30,398 nucleotides of DNA from JBOGZD01 sp050697155 (GCA_050697155.1 JBOGZD010000022.1:1-30398); one strand, 5' to 3'. Shown: positions 9,382 to 17,427, counted from the stretch's first letter. Numbers and translations: made by a program. Notes: generated by a model not told the origin, from the letters alone.

Positions 9382-9675
9382 ATGGGCATTCGCGACCGGC
9401 TCGGCCGGCTCTGGAGCGCAGCCGGCGGCGAATCGCACACGGACGGGCTCGGCGAGCTGCACGTTGGCGATCCCCGCTTCGACGACTGGGAGGTCGTCCG
9501 CGACTTCGACGAGCTCGATACCGCCCGGGCCTTTCGCCAGACGCTCACCGACCAGGCGGTAGACGCCGTGCTGACAGCCGACTGGCCGCTTGACGACCAC
9601 GGCCGGGGGGACATCGCCCTGCGGGTACCGCCGGGCCACTGGTCGGAGGCGGACGAGCTGCTCGAGCAGCCCTGA
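9382..9675 (+). CDS. Small DUF2007-like protein
   Basis: A 97-residue soluble acidic protein with no signal peptide or membrane segment. Residues 35-95 (EVVRDFDELDTARAFRQTL, then DIALRVPPGHWSEADELL) have the alternating strand-helix pattern of the DUF2007 putative signal-transducing fold, in which an A-R-x-(F/L) helix is followed by a hydrophobic strand and a C-terminal helix ending in LL. This assignment is by pattern only. It is a single gene between cyclophilin and the convergent lipoprotein gene, only 25 nt from the latter's stop. Function unknown. The ATG is favoured by the adjacent TAGCGT box. Confidence 0.75.
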   Translation: MGIRDRLGRLWSAAGGESHTDGLGELHVGDPRFDDWEVVRDFDELDTARAFRQTLTDQAVDAVLTADWPLDDHGRGDIALRVPPGHWSEADELLEQP

Positions 9676-9700
9676 CGCGGCCGACCGGTCCCGGGGTCGC

Positions 9701-10255
9701 TCAGCTCACCGGCGCGCCGCCGGGCTCGACGGCGAGCCAGAGCCCGCCGAACTCCTCGACGTTGTGGCAGAGGATCTGCCCTTGGGGGTCGTCGACGTAG
9801 TAATAGAGGGGGCGGCCGTCGTAGGTGACCTGGGTCGACCCGTCGTCGCGCTCGGTCGTCCCGAGCAGCTTCGCCTCGGCTCCCCCGCCGGCCTGCGGCT
9901 CGCCCTTGGTCAGCACGGGCGGCCAGGCGACGGCGCAGTCGCCGTAGCACTCGCTGGTCGGGCCGGACTCCTTGTCGAAGTAGTAGATCGCCCGCCGGTC
10001 GGAGTCGAAGAGGACGTCTCCGAACTGCGAGTCGGCGGTGGTGATCTCGATCCCGGGCTTCGACGAGCCCCCGCCACCCTGACCGCCGCCGTCCTCCGAG
10101 CCGGAAGCGGTCGCGTCCTCGACCGCCGACTCGGCATCCTCGCTGCCGACCACCGGCGTGGTGGGCTCATCGGGGGCGGGCTCGTCGTCGTCCCCGCACG
10201 CCACGAGGACGAGCGCCGCGCAGATCGCGCCTATGGCCAGCAACGGTCGCAACAT
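9701..10255 (-). CDS. Lipoprotein with Yx(FWY)xxD repeats (COG4315-like)
   Basis: A 184-residue lipoprotein. The signal sequence ends in the lipobox LVAC with Cys20 as the lipidation site, followed by an acidic, Gly/Ser-rich linker to about residue 75. The C-terminal half carries two copies of the family motif: AIYYFDKE and PLYYYVDD, with Cys pairs around ECYGDCAVAWPP and LCHNVEEFGGLW. These match the COG4315 group (conserved Yx(FWY)xxD motif), secreted proteins of unclear function found next to electron-transfer or stress genes in other bacteria. A GTG at 10264 could add three residues, but ATG 10255 begins the signal peptide and lies 11 nt after a TAGCCT box. It is transcribed in the same direction as, and just downstream of, the M14 peptidase gene. 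Confidence 0.9.
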   Translation of the reverse strand: MLRPLLAIGAICAALVLVACGDDDEPAPDEPTTPVVGSEDAESAVEDATASGSEDGGGQGGGGSSKPGIEITTADSQFGDVLFDSDRRAIYYFDKESGPTSECYGDCAVAWPPVLTKGEPQAGGGAEAKLLGTTERDDGSTQVTYDGRPLYYYVDDPQGQILCHNVEEFGGLWLAVEPGGAPVS

Positions 10256-10266
10256 CGACCCCACGC

Positions 10267-10272
10267 AGGCTA
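10267..10272 (-). promoter_or_regulatory. Candidate -10 box of the lipoprotein gene
   Basis: TAGCCT on the minus strand ends 11 nt before the ATG at 10255, the same box and spacing as at the S8 pair. It lies in the 39-nt gap after the M14 gene stop. Confidence 0.35.
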
Positions 10273-10294
10273 GGACGCGCGGGTTTCGAATTCG

Positions 10295-13200
10295 TTACGG
10301 CGAGCCCAGCAGGTAGCCCATGCTCCGGTCCATCGCCTCGTTGCGCGCGGCGGCGCCGGCGATGCCCTCGAAGCCGAAGCCGAAGTAGAGCGTGTCCTCG
10401 GTCGAGGTCACCGCGCCCTCCTCGAAGCCGACCGAGCCGGTCCGCTCCCAGTCGTTCGGGTTCGGATCGGACCCCTCGGGCGCGCCCGGGACCGTCCAGC
10501 CGTCCATCGGGTCGCCGTCGTCCTCGAACGAGGTCGTGCCCTCGCCGGTCGAGACCTCGACCTGGTCGACGAAGGCGCCCACGCCCTGGACTTGCCAATC
10601 GCTGGCGTAGGAGATCGAGATCTCGACCTCCTCGCCCGCGTACTCGGAGAGGTCGACCTCCCACTCCTCCCAGCCGTCCGAGCGACCGGAGCTTGCGTGC
10701 CACTCGCCGGGCGGGCTGCCCTCGCTCCCGGTCGGCGTGCACGACGGCTCCGACTCCGGGTCGCTCGGGTCGGGCGGGACGAGCGTCTGGTAGTGGCGGA
10801 GGAACGGGTGCAGCTCGTGCCAGCCCGCCGGACAGCTCGCGCCCGTGTCGTCGCTGGTGTGTCCGTTTTCGTCCGACAGCGTCGTCCAGTCGTCCTCGCC
10901 GACGGTGTGCGCCTCGACGAAGAGGAAGTCCCAGGCGGGCTCGGTGTCGTACGAGGCCTGGAAGGTGAGGCTCGGCGCGTCGCCGGCGCTCACCCCGGTG
11001 AGGTCGATCGTCCGCGCGAGCCGCTTGAAGCTGATGTCGGCGCGTTGGGAGTACATGTAGCGATCGCCGTCGAAGGGCTCGAACGGCGCTGCCCCGGTCC
11101 CGCCGCGATCCCAGATCGCCGGCGCGCCGCTCGCAAACTGCGGGTACTCGTCCGGCGGCAGCAGGCTCGACGTCGTCAGGAAGGACGCCGTGTGCGCCTG
11201 GTTGTCGGCGCTGTCGGCTCCGTTGAGGTCCCAGCCGAACGCCGAGTAGGGGTCCGAGACGCCCTGGACCGGGAAGGGCTCGCCGGTCTCGGGATCGGTG
11301 CCGGCGTCGGAGTTGTAGAGGAACGCCCCCAGGTAGTACTGGAGGAAGTCGTTCTTGTCGGAGATCGTCAGGCAGCGGTCGAGCAGGATCTCCAGGTCGG
11401 GCAGCGGGCCGACGCAGCGCTCGTTGGCGACCGGGTCGTAGAGCTGGGTGCCGCCGACGCCGTTCTCAAGGCCACCCGCCCACTGGCCCGTGTAGAGCAG
11501 GCTGCCGCCCTCGTTCAGATACGAGCGGGCCTCGAGCATCAGGTCGTTGGCGAGCCGCGACGCGTTCCCGGGGCCCCAGCCCGGCTCGCGGGTGATCAGA
11601 TCGTTGCCGCTGTACCAGATCACGGTCTCGTAGTGGGAGAGCACCCCGAGGTGATCCGCGGCCGCGCGCCCGCGGGCGTCGACGTCGTACACGTCGTGCG
11701 AGACGCCGCTCGCCGTCAGCGCGTCCTGGTAATAGGAGAGATAGTTGGGAGCATTCGGGTCGGTGCTCGCGTAGGCCGGCGAGTTGGCCTCCCCGGTGCG
11801 GTCCTCGGCGGCGAGGATCAGCGCCTCGGCGCCCGCGTCCTCGACCACCTCGTAGGTGAACCGGTCGCTCTCGGCGCCGCCGCCCTCGAACCAGACCTCG
11901 ACGCTGTCGCCGACGTTCGCCCCGGTCACCTCGCCGCGCAGGTAGTGGTAGTGGGCGTCGTAGGCGTTGTTGCCGCCGAAGGCCTCTCCCTCCGGCGACT
12001 CGGCCGTCCCGGCCGTCTGCTCGGCGCCGCCGTTGATCGAGTAGTGCAGCGTGACCTCCCCGAGCGCGCGCTGGGCCAGCACCTCGACCGGCTGCGCCGC
12101 CCCGCCCGAGTGCGAGACGTCGAAGGTCAGGTCGGAGAGCGGGTTGTTGGCCTTGAAGGGATCGATCTCCGAGATATCGAGGTAGAAGGGCTCCGTCTCG
12201 AGGCCGAAGTGCGAGGCGGGGTCGTCGGGGTCGTCGGCCGACTTGGCGACGTTGAGCGCGAACTCGATGTTCTTCTCGAACTCCTCCTGGACCAGCTGCT
12301 CGTCGTCGGGGAAGACGAAGCCGCAGCCGTCACATCCCTCCGACAGCTCGGGCGTCCAGGCGAGCACGTCGCGCTCGCCGTGCGCCCAGTCGGTGAACTC
12401 GCCGTTGGTGATGTAGAGCTCGGCCGAGACGTCCGGGTCAAAGCCCTCGACGGCGGGCTCGTCGTCGGTTCCGGTGAGCGCGACGTAGATCGGGTCGTCG
12501 GCCGACGGGGTCTGCACCTGCCAGCCCTGCGGGTAGAGCAGCAGCTGGCCGAAGGAGTGGTAGCTGATCGCGAACTCGAAGTCGATCTGGTCGAAGATCG
12601 CGATGTTGGCCTGCGTCTCGGGCTCCGAGGCGGGCTCCGGGCCGCGGTAGGTCTCGCTCGAGAGCTGCGAGGAGGAGCCCTCGTCGTCGTAGTTCCAGTG
12701 CTCGGGGAAGTTGCGGTTCAGGTCGACCCCGTCGAGGCCGGTGATCTGACCGTCGCCGTCGTTGTCGCGCAGGTTCTTGCGCCACAGGCGCTCGGTGTCG
12801 AACGTGTACTGGTACCCGTCCGGGTTGACGACCGGGATGAACCAGAGCTCGGTCTCCTTCAGCAGCCGCCTGATCTCCGGGTCCCGCGGCCAGCGGTCCG
12901 CGTACCAGTGCATCAGCCGCCTGCTGACCTCGGTCGAGATCCACTCGCGGGCGTGTGCCGTCCCCTGGTAGAGCACCGCGGGCTTGCCGGAGCCCATCTG
13001 GCCCTTGCGTCCCTGGGTGAGCTGGATCGCGATGATCTCGCGTCCCTCGTGGCTCTCGCCGAGCACGTGCAGGCGGGCGAGCGCGCGGTTCTGGCGGGCG
13101 AAGCGGTAGAGCTCGTCGCGGATCCCACCCTCGGAGTCGAAGTCGCGGTAGACGTTGAACCCGTTCCTGGCCTGCCTTGCCGCCCGCTGGGTGACCGTGC

Positions 13201-13489
13201 GGCCGTTGCGGTCGCGGAGCTTGGCCACCTCCAGACCCTGCTTGCGAAGCTCGTTGCGCTGGCGGGCGCTGAGCACGAGGTCGACCGTCACCCGCCTCGC
13301 GCCCTCCTCGACCGCGGCGATGTCGTAACCCGCGGCGACCAACTCGCCGAGCTGGGCGGCGTTCGCCGACGCCTCGTACATCTGGAGCTTGGCGGGAGCG
13401 GCGCTCGCCGAGGTCGCGAACCCGGTCAGGCCGATCAACCCTGTGGCGACGACGACCTTCGACAGCCTGCCCGCGAGCCCCTTGCTCAT
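10295..13489 (-). CDS. Secreted M14 zinc carboxypeptidase with immune-inhibitor-A-like C-terminal region
   Basis: A protein of 1064 residues with a signal peptide (1-30, ending ATSASA) and a propeptide-like segment to about 110. The M14 domain (about 111-420) shows zinc ligands His179 and Glu182 (TAHAREW) and His311 (ISYHSFG), the substrate-binding NPDGY and DLNRNFPEHW motifs, and catalytic Glu381 (WTPELSEG). An EF-hand-type loop DNDGDGQITGLD (242-253) sits between NPDGY and DLNRNF. Residues 540-680 resemble a Rossmann or GATase-like module (YETVIWYSGNDL, LNEGGSLLYTGQW). The last 250 residues resemble the beta-sandwich regions of immune inhibitor A and MAM-type proteins (ISFKRLARTIDL, GVGAFVDQVEVS). 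It most likely releases C-terminal residues from extracellular peptides. The start is supported by a strong Shine-Dalgarno site 5 nt upstream. Substrate is unknown. Confidence 0.94.
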   Translation of the reverse strand: MSKGLAGRLSKVVVATGLIGLTGFATSASAAPAKLQMYEASANAAQLGELVAAGYDIAAVEEGARRVTVDLVLSARQRNELRKQGLEVAKLRDRNGRTVTQRAARQARNGFNVYRDFDSEGGIRDELYRFARQNRALARLHVLGESHEGREIIAIQLTQGRKGQMGSGKPAVLYQGTAHAREWISTEVSRRLMHWYADRWPRDPEIRRLLKETELWFIPVVNPDGYQYTFDTERLWRKNLRDNDGDGQITGLDGVDLNRNFPEHWNYDDEGSSSQLSSETYRGPEPASEPETQANIAIFDQIDFEFAISYHSFGQLLLYPQGWQVQTPSADDPIYVALTGTDDEPAVEGFDPDVSAELYITNGEFTDWAHGERDVLAWTPELSEGCDGCGFVFPDDEQLVQEEFEKNIEFALNVAKSADDPDDPASHFGLETEPFYLDISEIDPFKANNPLSDLTFDVSHSGGAAQPVEVLAQRALGEVTLHYSINGGAEQTAGTAESPEGEAFGGNNAYDAHYHYLRGEVTGANVGDSVEVWFEGGGAESDRFTYEVVEDAGAEALILAAEDRTGEANSPAYASTDPNAPNYLSYYQDALTASGVSHDVYDVDARGRAAADHLGVLSHYETVIWYSGNDLITREPGWGPGNASRLANDLMLEARSYLNEGGSLLYTGQWAGGLENGVGGTQLYDPVANERCVGPLPDLEILLDRCLTISDKNDFLQYYLGAFLYNSDAGTDPETGEPFPVQGVSDPYSAFGWDLNGADSADNQAHTASFLTTSSLLPPDEYPQFASGAPAIWDRGGTGAAPFEPFDGDRYMYSQRADISFKRLARTIDLTGVSAGDAPSLTFQASYDTEPAWDFLFVEAHTVGEDDWTTLSDENGHTSDDTGASCPAGWHELHPFLRHYQTLVPPDPSDPESEPSCTPTGSEGSPPGEWHASSGRSDGWEEWEVDLSEYAGEEVEISISYASDWQVQGVGAFVDQVEVSTGEGTTSFEDDGDPMDGWTVPGAPEGSDPNPNDWERTGSVGFEEGAVTSTEDTLYFGFGFEGIAGAAARNEAMDRSMGYLLGSP

Positions 13490-13494
13490 CCGGT

Positions 13495-13502
13495 CCTCCT
13501 CC
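13495..13502 (-). promoter_or_regulatory. Strong Shine-Dalgarno site of the M14 gene
   Basis: GGAGGAGG on the minus strand lies 5 nt before the ATG at 13489. It fixes the start, and it contrasts with most first genes in this window, which have no Shine-Dalgarno site. Confidence 0.8.
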
Positions 13503-13747
13503 GTGTCGACGCAAATCGGCCGAGCGGTGATCCCAGCCCCACTCGACGCCTAGCTCGCTACCCACCGCCCAATACCTGAAACCGCGTACCCGAAACTCGC
13601 AACGGATCGCTGCTCGGGCCGAGCGAATGCGCCGCTCCCGGCCCGGTCCACGTCGATCCGTTTAGCGACTTCGAGAACGTCGGGGGCACGCTCCGGTGAC
13701 GATCGCGTGATGTTTCGCGCTGGCGGGGGCGGTAGCTTGGCCTCACT
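13503..13747 (+). other. Divergent intergenic region between M14 peptidase and recQ
   Basis: About 245 nt without a supported gene, lying between two divergent starts. A TAGCTT box (13733-13738, plus) ends 9 nt before the recQ GTG and is a plausible -10. On the minus side the region has AT-richer patches near 13555-13600, but I could not choose a promoter for the M14 gene. Open frames here lack family resemblance and are treated as chance. Confidence 0.5.
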
Positions 13748-15482
13748 GTGACCGATCCCGAGGCCCTGCTCGCGCATCTCGGCCACGCCGCCTTTCGCCC
13801 CGGCCAGCGCGAGGCGGTGCAGGCCGCGCTCGACGACCGGGATTCCCTCGTGGTCATGCCCACCGGCGGCGGCAAGAGCCTCTGCTATCAGCTTCCCGGC
13901 CTCGCGTCGGACGGGCTGACGATCGTCGTCAGCCCGCTGATCGCGCTGATGGCGGACCAATGGCGGCGCCTCGACGCCGGCGGGGCACCCGGCGGTGATG
14001 GTCGCTTCTGGACTCCGCGAGCACGAGGCTCGCCGGGCGCTCGAGCGGATCGCCGGCGGCGAGGCGCGAATCGCCTACTGCTCGCCGGAGCGCTTTGCCT
14101 CGACCGCGTTCCTGGAGGCGATCCAGCGGCGGCATATCGACCTGTTCGCGATCGACGAGGCGCACTGCCTGTCGGAGTGGGGACACGACTTTCGCCCCGA
14201 CTACCTGCGCCTGCCGCGCGCGATCGAGCGCCTCGGCAGGCCCGCGGTGATGGCCTGCACCGCGACCGCGACCGAATCGGTCGCGGCTGAGATCGTCGGC
14301 AGGCTCGGGCTGCGCGACCCGCTGGTCGTGCGCTCGGGCTTCGACCGGCCGAACCTCTCATTCGACACCGTCCGGCTCGAGGGCAAGGGGGCGCGGGCGC
14401 GCAAGCTCGGCCTGCTCACGGCGGCGCTCGCCGATCCCGCCAATCGCCCGGCGATCGTCTACTGCGGCACCCGTCGCGACACCGAGGCGGTGGCGGAGGC
14501 GCTGCGCGGCGCGGGGCTCGCGGCGGCCGGATACCACGCGGGAATGAAGCCGGACCAGCGCGCGTCGGCCCAGCATCGGTTCATGGCCGGCGAGGCGGAG
14601 GTCGTCGTCGCGACCAACGCCTTCGGGATGGGGATCGACAAGGCCGACGTGCGCTCGGTCTGGCACTGGGCGATCCCGACCAGCGTCGAGGCCTATTACC
14701 AGGAGGCGGGGCGGGGCGGGCGCGACGGCCTCCCGGCGCGGGCGGTGCTGCTGGCGATGCGCTCCGACCTCGGCCGCCTGATCCGCTTCAACGAGCGCCG
14801 CGCCGTCGAGCCGGAGCACGTCGCCGCCTACCTGGCGGGGCTGCGTCGCCAGGCCGACCCCGACGGGGCGCTGGTGATCGACCCGCCGCGCGAGGACGAG
14901 CAGCGGGTGCGTCTGGCGCTTGCAGAGCGCGCCGGCGCCTGCGCGGTCGAGCCGGCGCCCGGCGGGCGGCTTCGGATCCAGCTCGGCACCGCGCTCTCCC
15001 GCGCCCGCGCGGCGGCCGAGTGCCGGGTCGCCCGCGACCGCGGCTGGCGCGCCTACCGGGCGGTGGAGGCGTTCAGCTTCTCCGACCGCTGCCGCCGCCG
15101 GATGCTCCTGAGCCACTTCGGCGACCGCGCCGACCCGGTTCCGACGGGGCGCTGCTGCGACGTCTGCGACCCCGAGCCCTGGCTGCCGGACCCGGACGAG
15201 ATCCGGATCGCCGACCGGCGCCCGCGCCCCGCCGTCGTGCCGACGCCCGAGCTCTCGGAGGCCGACCGCGGCCTGGTCGAGGCGCTGCGCGCCTGGCGCA
15301 TCGACGCCGCCGCCGGCAAGCCCGCCTACACCGTCGCCCACAACCGCACCCTGGAGGCGATCGCCGCCACCCGACCCACCAACCGCGAGGCGCTCGCCGC
15401 GATCCGCGGGATCGGCCCCACCTTCCTCGACCGCCACGGCGACCAGGTGCTGGCGCTGGTCGCAGCGGCGGCTACCGCGTAG
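13748..15482 (+). pseudogene. recQ: RecQ-family ATP-dependent DNA helicase, disrupted by a one-base frameshift
   Basis: RecQ helicases unwind recombination and replication intermediates 3' to 5'. The gene is in two frames. The first, from GTG 13748, carries FRPGQ and Walker A MPTGGGKS (Lys43) and reaches SPLIALMADQWRRLDA. The second carries DEAH (about 136-139), TATATES, FGMGIDKADVR, the QEAGRGGRDG motif, a Cys-rich RCCDVC zinc element and a C-terminal HRDC-like domain (about 505-575). The total of 1735 nt is one more than a multiple of three. The frames join at the G4 run 13982-13985: removing one G restores GHPAVMVASG and a protein of 577 residues. Either the lesion is real or it is a homopolymer sequencing error; the rest of the gene looks intact. 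As read, only a truncated N-terminus, or a restart near 13995 lacking Walker A, would be made. Confidence 0.93.
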
Positions 15483-15490
15483 AGGACGGC

Positions 15491-15660
15491 GGGCGCGGGA
15501 CATCCCCCGGCGCGGGACATCCCCGGAGGATGCTCCGCCGAATCGCCAGGCGGGCGCGGGACATCCCCCGGAGGATGCTCCGCCGAGGCCAGTCCCTCGG
15601 CCGTTGACCCGCCACGGCCAGAACCAGCATCCGCAGGGGGGTGTCCCGCGCCCGCCCGCC
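15491..15660. repeat. Intergenic palindromic repeat cluster (REP-like)
   Basis: Three direct units share GCGGGACATCCCC. The first is partial (15491-15508); the second (15510-15541) and third (15554-15586) continue into GGAGGATGCTCCGCCGA. A fourth unit lies inverted at 15625-15660 (CAGCATCCGCAGGGGG, then GTGTCCCGCGCC). Within each full unit GGGACATCC and GGATGCTCC form an imperfect hairpin, and the inverted unit could pair with the third over about 30 nt. It fills the space between recQ and the exonuclease gene. It may act in transcription termination or be a dispersed extragenic element; no transposase is nearby. Confidence 0.75.
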
Positions 15661-15669
15661 GCTCCGCAC

Positions 15670-15675
15670 TACAGT
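15670..15675 (+). promoter_or_regulatory. Candidate -10 box of the exonuclease gene
   Basis: TACAGT ends 13 nt before the GTG at 15689 and follows the inverted repeat unit. It lies downstream of another in-frame GTG at 15641, so it supports the shorter protein. Confidence 0.35.
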
Positions 15676-15688
15676 CGGAGCCAAGCCA

Positions 15689-16552
15689 GTGTCCGACCCA
15701 GCACCCCTGCTCGCCGTCGACGCCCCGTCGCTGCTCTTTCGCGCGTTCTACGCGCTGCCGAAGTCGATCAAGGGCAGCGACGGCCAGCCCGTCAACGCTC
15801 TGCTCGGAACCGCGAACCTGATCCTTCGAGAGGTCGAGAAGCACGACCCGCGTGCCGTCGTTCTCTGCTTCGGCCCCGACGCCGCCGACTACCGCGTCGA
15901 GCTGTATCCGCCCTACCACTCGGACCGTCCGGACGTCCCCGACGAGCTCGCGCCCCAGTTCGCGGACTGCGACGACTTCTTCGGCGCCTTCGGCTGGACG
16001 GTCACCCACCACCCCTCGCTCGAGGCCGACGACGTGCTCGGCTCCTACGCCCGGGCAGAGGCGGAGGCCGACGGTCACGCGCTGCTCTTCACCGGCGACC
16101 GTGACATGTTCCAGTGCGCGAGCGAGCGCGTGACGGTGCTGTATGTCCGCACGGGGCAGAGAGGCGCCGAGCAGGTGACGCCGGACGAGGTGCGCAAGCG
16201 CTACGGCATCGACCCGGAGCTGGTCCCCGACTTCATCGCCCTGCGCGGCGACCCGTCGGACGGCATCCCGGGCGCAAAGGGCGTGGGCGAGAAGACCGCC
16301 GCAGATCTGCTGCGCCGCCACGGCTCCCTCGAGGCGGCGATCGACAACGCCCTCGGCGAGAGCAGCGCCCGCATTCGCGGCGCGCTGCACGACTCAAGCG
16401 ACGAACTGCTCGCCTTCAAGGACATCGCCACTTTGCGCGACGCCGGGGTCAAGCGACCCCGCGACGCACCCACGGACTGGTCCGGCGCGTCTGCGGCCGC
16501 CGAGGAGCGCGGAATGAACGCCCTGGCCAAGCGCCTGCGCGAAAGGGCATAG
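15689..16552 (+). CDS. Stand-alone 5'-3' exonuclease / flap endonuclease (FenA-type)
   Basis: A 287-residue nuclease homologous to the N-terminal 5' nuclease domain of DNA polymerase I, without polymerase domains. Such enzymes remove 5' flaps and RNA primers. Visible metal-site residues are Asp11 (LAVDAPS), the LEADD cluster (112-115), Asp137 and Asp139 (TGDRDMFQ), and Asp188 and Asp191 (RGDPSDGIPG). A helix-hairpin-helix follows (GAKGVGEKTAADLL, about 195-208). The Asp that follows Phe in polymerase I (VFDAK) is Gly here (CFGPD), a substitution I associate with the FenA-type stand-alone group. The long frame from GTG 15641 would translate through the repeat unit, so GTG 15689, giving SDPAPLLAVDAPS, is preferred. 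It follows recQ, which suggests a DNA-repair neighbourhood. Confidence 0.93.
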   Translation: MSDPAPLLAVDAPSLLFRAFYALPKSIKGSDGQPVNALLGTANLILREVEKHDPRAVVLCFGPDAADYRVELYPPYHSDRPDVPDELAPQFADCDDFFGAFGWTVTHHPSLEADDVLGSYARAEAEADGHALLFTGDRDMFQCASERVTVLYVRTGQRGAEQVTPDEVRKRYGIDPELVPDFIALRGDPSDGIPGAKGVGEKTAADLLRRHGSLEAAIDNALGESSARIRGALHDSSDELLAFKDIATLRDAGVKRPRDAPTDWSGASAAAEERGMNALAKRLRERA

Positions 16553-16673
16553 GGCTCAGCGCGCGGTCGGCCGTCCCCCCGAAGATCCGCTTCCCTGGGC
16601 GAGGCATTGCAGTCCGGCGGAGGCGCAGGGGGCCGACAGGCGCCCGCGAACAACGCCGCGGGGGCACTCGATG

Positions 16674-16693
16674 CCGGCCTTGCCGGAAAGGAG
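16674..16693 (+). promoter_or_regulatory. Leader hairpin and Shine-Dalgarno site before the LysM gene
   Basis: CCGGC and GCCGG (16674-16678 and 16682-16686) form a 5-bp stem with a CTT loop. AAGGAG (16688-16693) follows at once, 6 nt before the ATG at 16700. The whole leader after the exonuclease stop is 147 nt. It could hold a riboswitch, but I could not match it to a known class. Confidence 0.55.
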
Positions 16694-16699
16694 ATTCCG

Positions 16700-17092
16700 A
16701 TGCTGCGAAGGGCGTTGGGGGGGTCGCTTGCCTGCTCACTCGGCAGCGCCATGCTGCTGGGCGCGCCGGCGCACGCGGCGCTGCCGCACGTCGTACAGCC
16801 CGGCGAGACACTGTGGTCGATCTCGGCCGCGAACAACCTGACCACCCGCACGGTCGCGGTCTACAACGGGCTGCCCGAGGACGCCCAGCTGATTGCCGGG
16901 ACTTCGATCACCGTCCCGACCGTCGACGAGGGCGCCGCCGCGCTGGCGTCGGGCGCGCCAGCTGTCGGGTCACCTCCGGTTGTCGCGTCGCCCGCGGCGG
17001 CTCCGGCGGCGGACGGCGACCCGTCGGCGGCGGCGATCGCATCGGCGCCTGGGATGGGCCACGTTCCCTCCCCGTACGGCGAGCTGCATTAG
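16700..17092 (+). CDS. LysM-domain secreted protein, N-terminal part of a gene split by an in-frame TAG
   Basis: A 130-residue product with a signal peptide (1-26, ending APAHA) and one LysM peptidoglycan-binding domain (about 30-73, VVQPGETLWSISAANNL to GTSITVP), then an Ala/Pro-rich linker. The frame closes with TAG at 17090-17092 in the context SPYGELH-stop-DPAAADAW. The same frame continues without other stops into an M15 peptidase domain ending at 17407, so the original protein was probably a 235-residue LysM plus D,D-carboxypeptidase fusion. The start is supported by AAGGAG 6 nt upstream. As read, the product would bind cell wall but lack the catalytic domain. Confidence 0.85.
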   Translation: MLRRALGGSLACSLGSAMLLGAPAHAALPHVVQPGETLWSISAANNLTTRTVAVYNGLPEDAQLIAGTSITVPTVDEGAAALASGAPAVGSPPVVASPAAAPAADGDPSAAAIASAPGMGHVPSPYGELH

Positions 17093-17122
17093 GATCCAGC
17101 GGCGGCCGACGCCTGGAACGCG

Positions 17123-17407
17123 ATGCGCGAGGAGGCGCTGAGCGTGTACGGGGTCGACATCTATCCCGGCGGCCCGCTGTCGGCGTATCGCACCTACGAG
17201 CAGCAGGCGGCCCTGTATGACGCCTTCCTCGCCGGTACCGGCGCCCCGGCCAACCCGCCCGGAACCTCCACCCACGAGTTCGGCCTGGCGGTCGATCTCG
17301 AGACCCCCGAGATGCGCACCGTGATCGACGAGATCGGGTGGAGGTACGGGTGGGCGAAGGTCCACGCGCCGAGCGAGTGGTGGCACGTCGACTACGTCGG
17401 CGGCTGA
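17123..17407 (+). pseudogene. M15 (VanY-type) D-alanyl-D-alanine carboxypeptidase domain, separated from its LysM half by TAG
   Basis: This segment continues the LysM frame. It carries the M15 signatures YRTYEQQAALYDAFLAG, STHEFGLAVD with zinc ligands His192 and Asp199 (numbered in the restored protein), and EWWHVDY with His229. Peptides of this family trim D-Ala from peptidoglycan stems. The domain really begins before the ATG at 17123: the codons from 17093 (DPAAADAWNAM) belong to the family pattern, so a restart at 17123 would remove part of the fold, and no good Shine-Dalgarno site is present. One base change, for example TTG to TAG, would explain the stop. Readthrough or a sequencing error cannot be excluded. 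Confidence 0.85.
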
Positions 17408-17427
17408 CCGGTTCCCCCCGGGATCGC

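Noticed and set aside
10592..13579. 995-codon plus-strand frame opposite the M14 peptidase
   Set aside because: No recognizable motif, and it would cover the M14 gene, whose zinc and catalytic residues are intact.
13748..14290. Programmed ribosomal frameshifting in recQ
   Set aside because: The join needs a +1 shift at a G4 run with no clear slippery codon pair, stall codon or downstream structure, and RecQ is not known to use frameshifting. A lesion or sequence error is simpler.
16553..16699. Confident c-di-AMP riboswitch call
   Set aside because: The characteristic conserved blocks could not be matched by eye, so it is listed only as a possibility to test.
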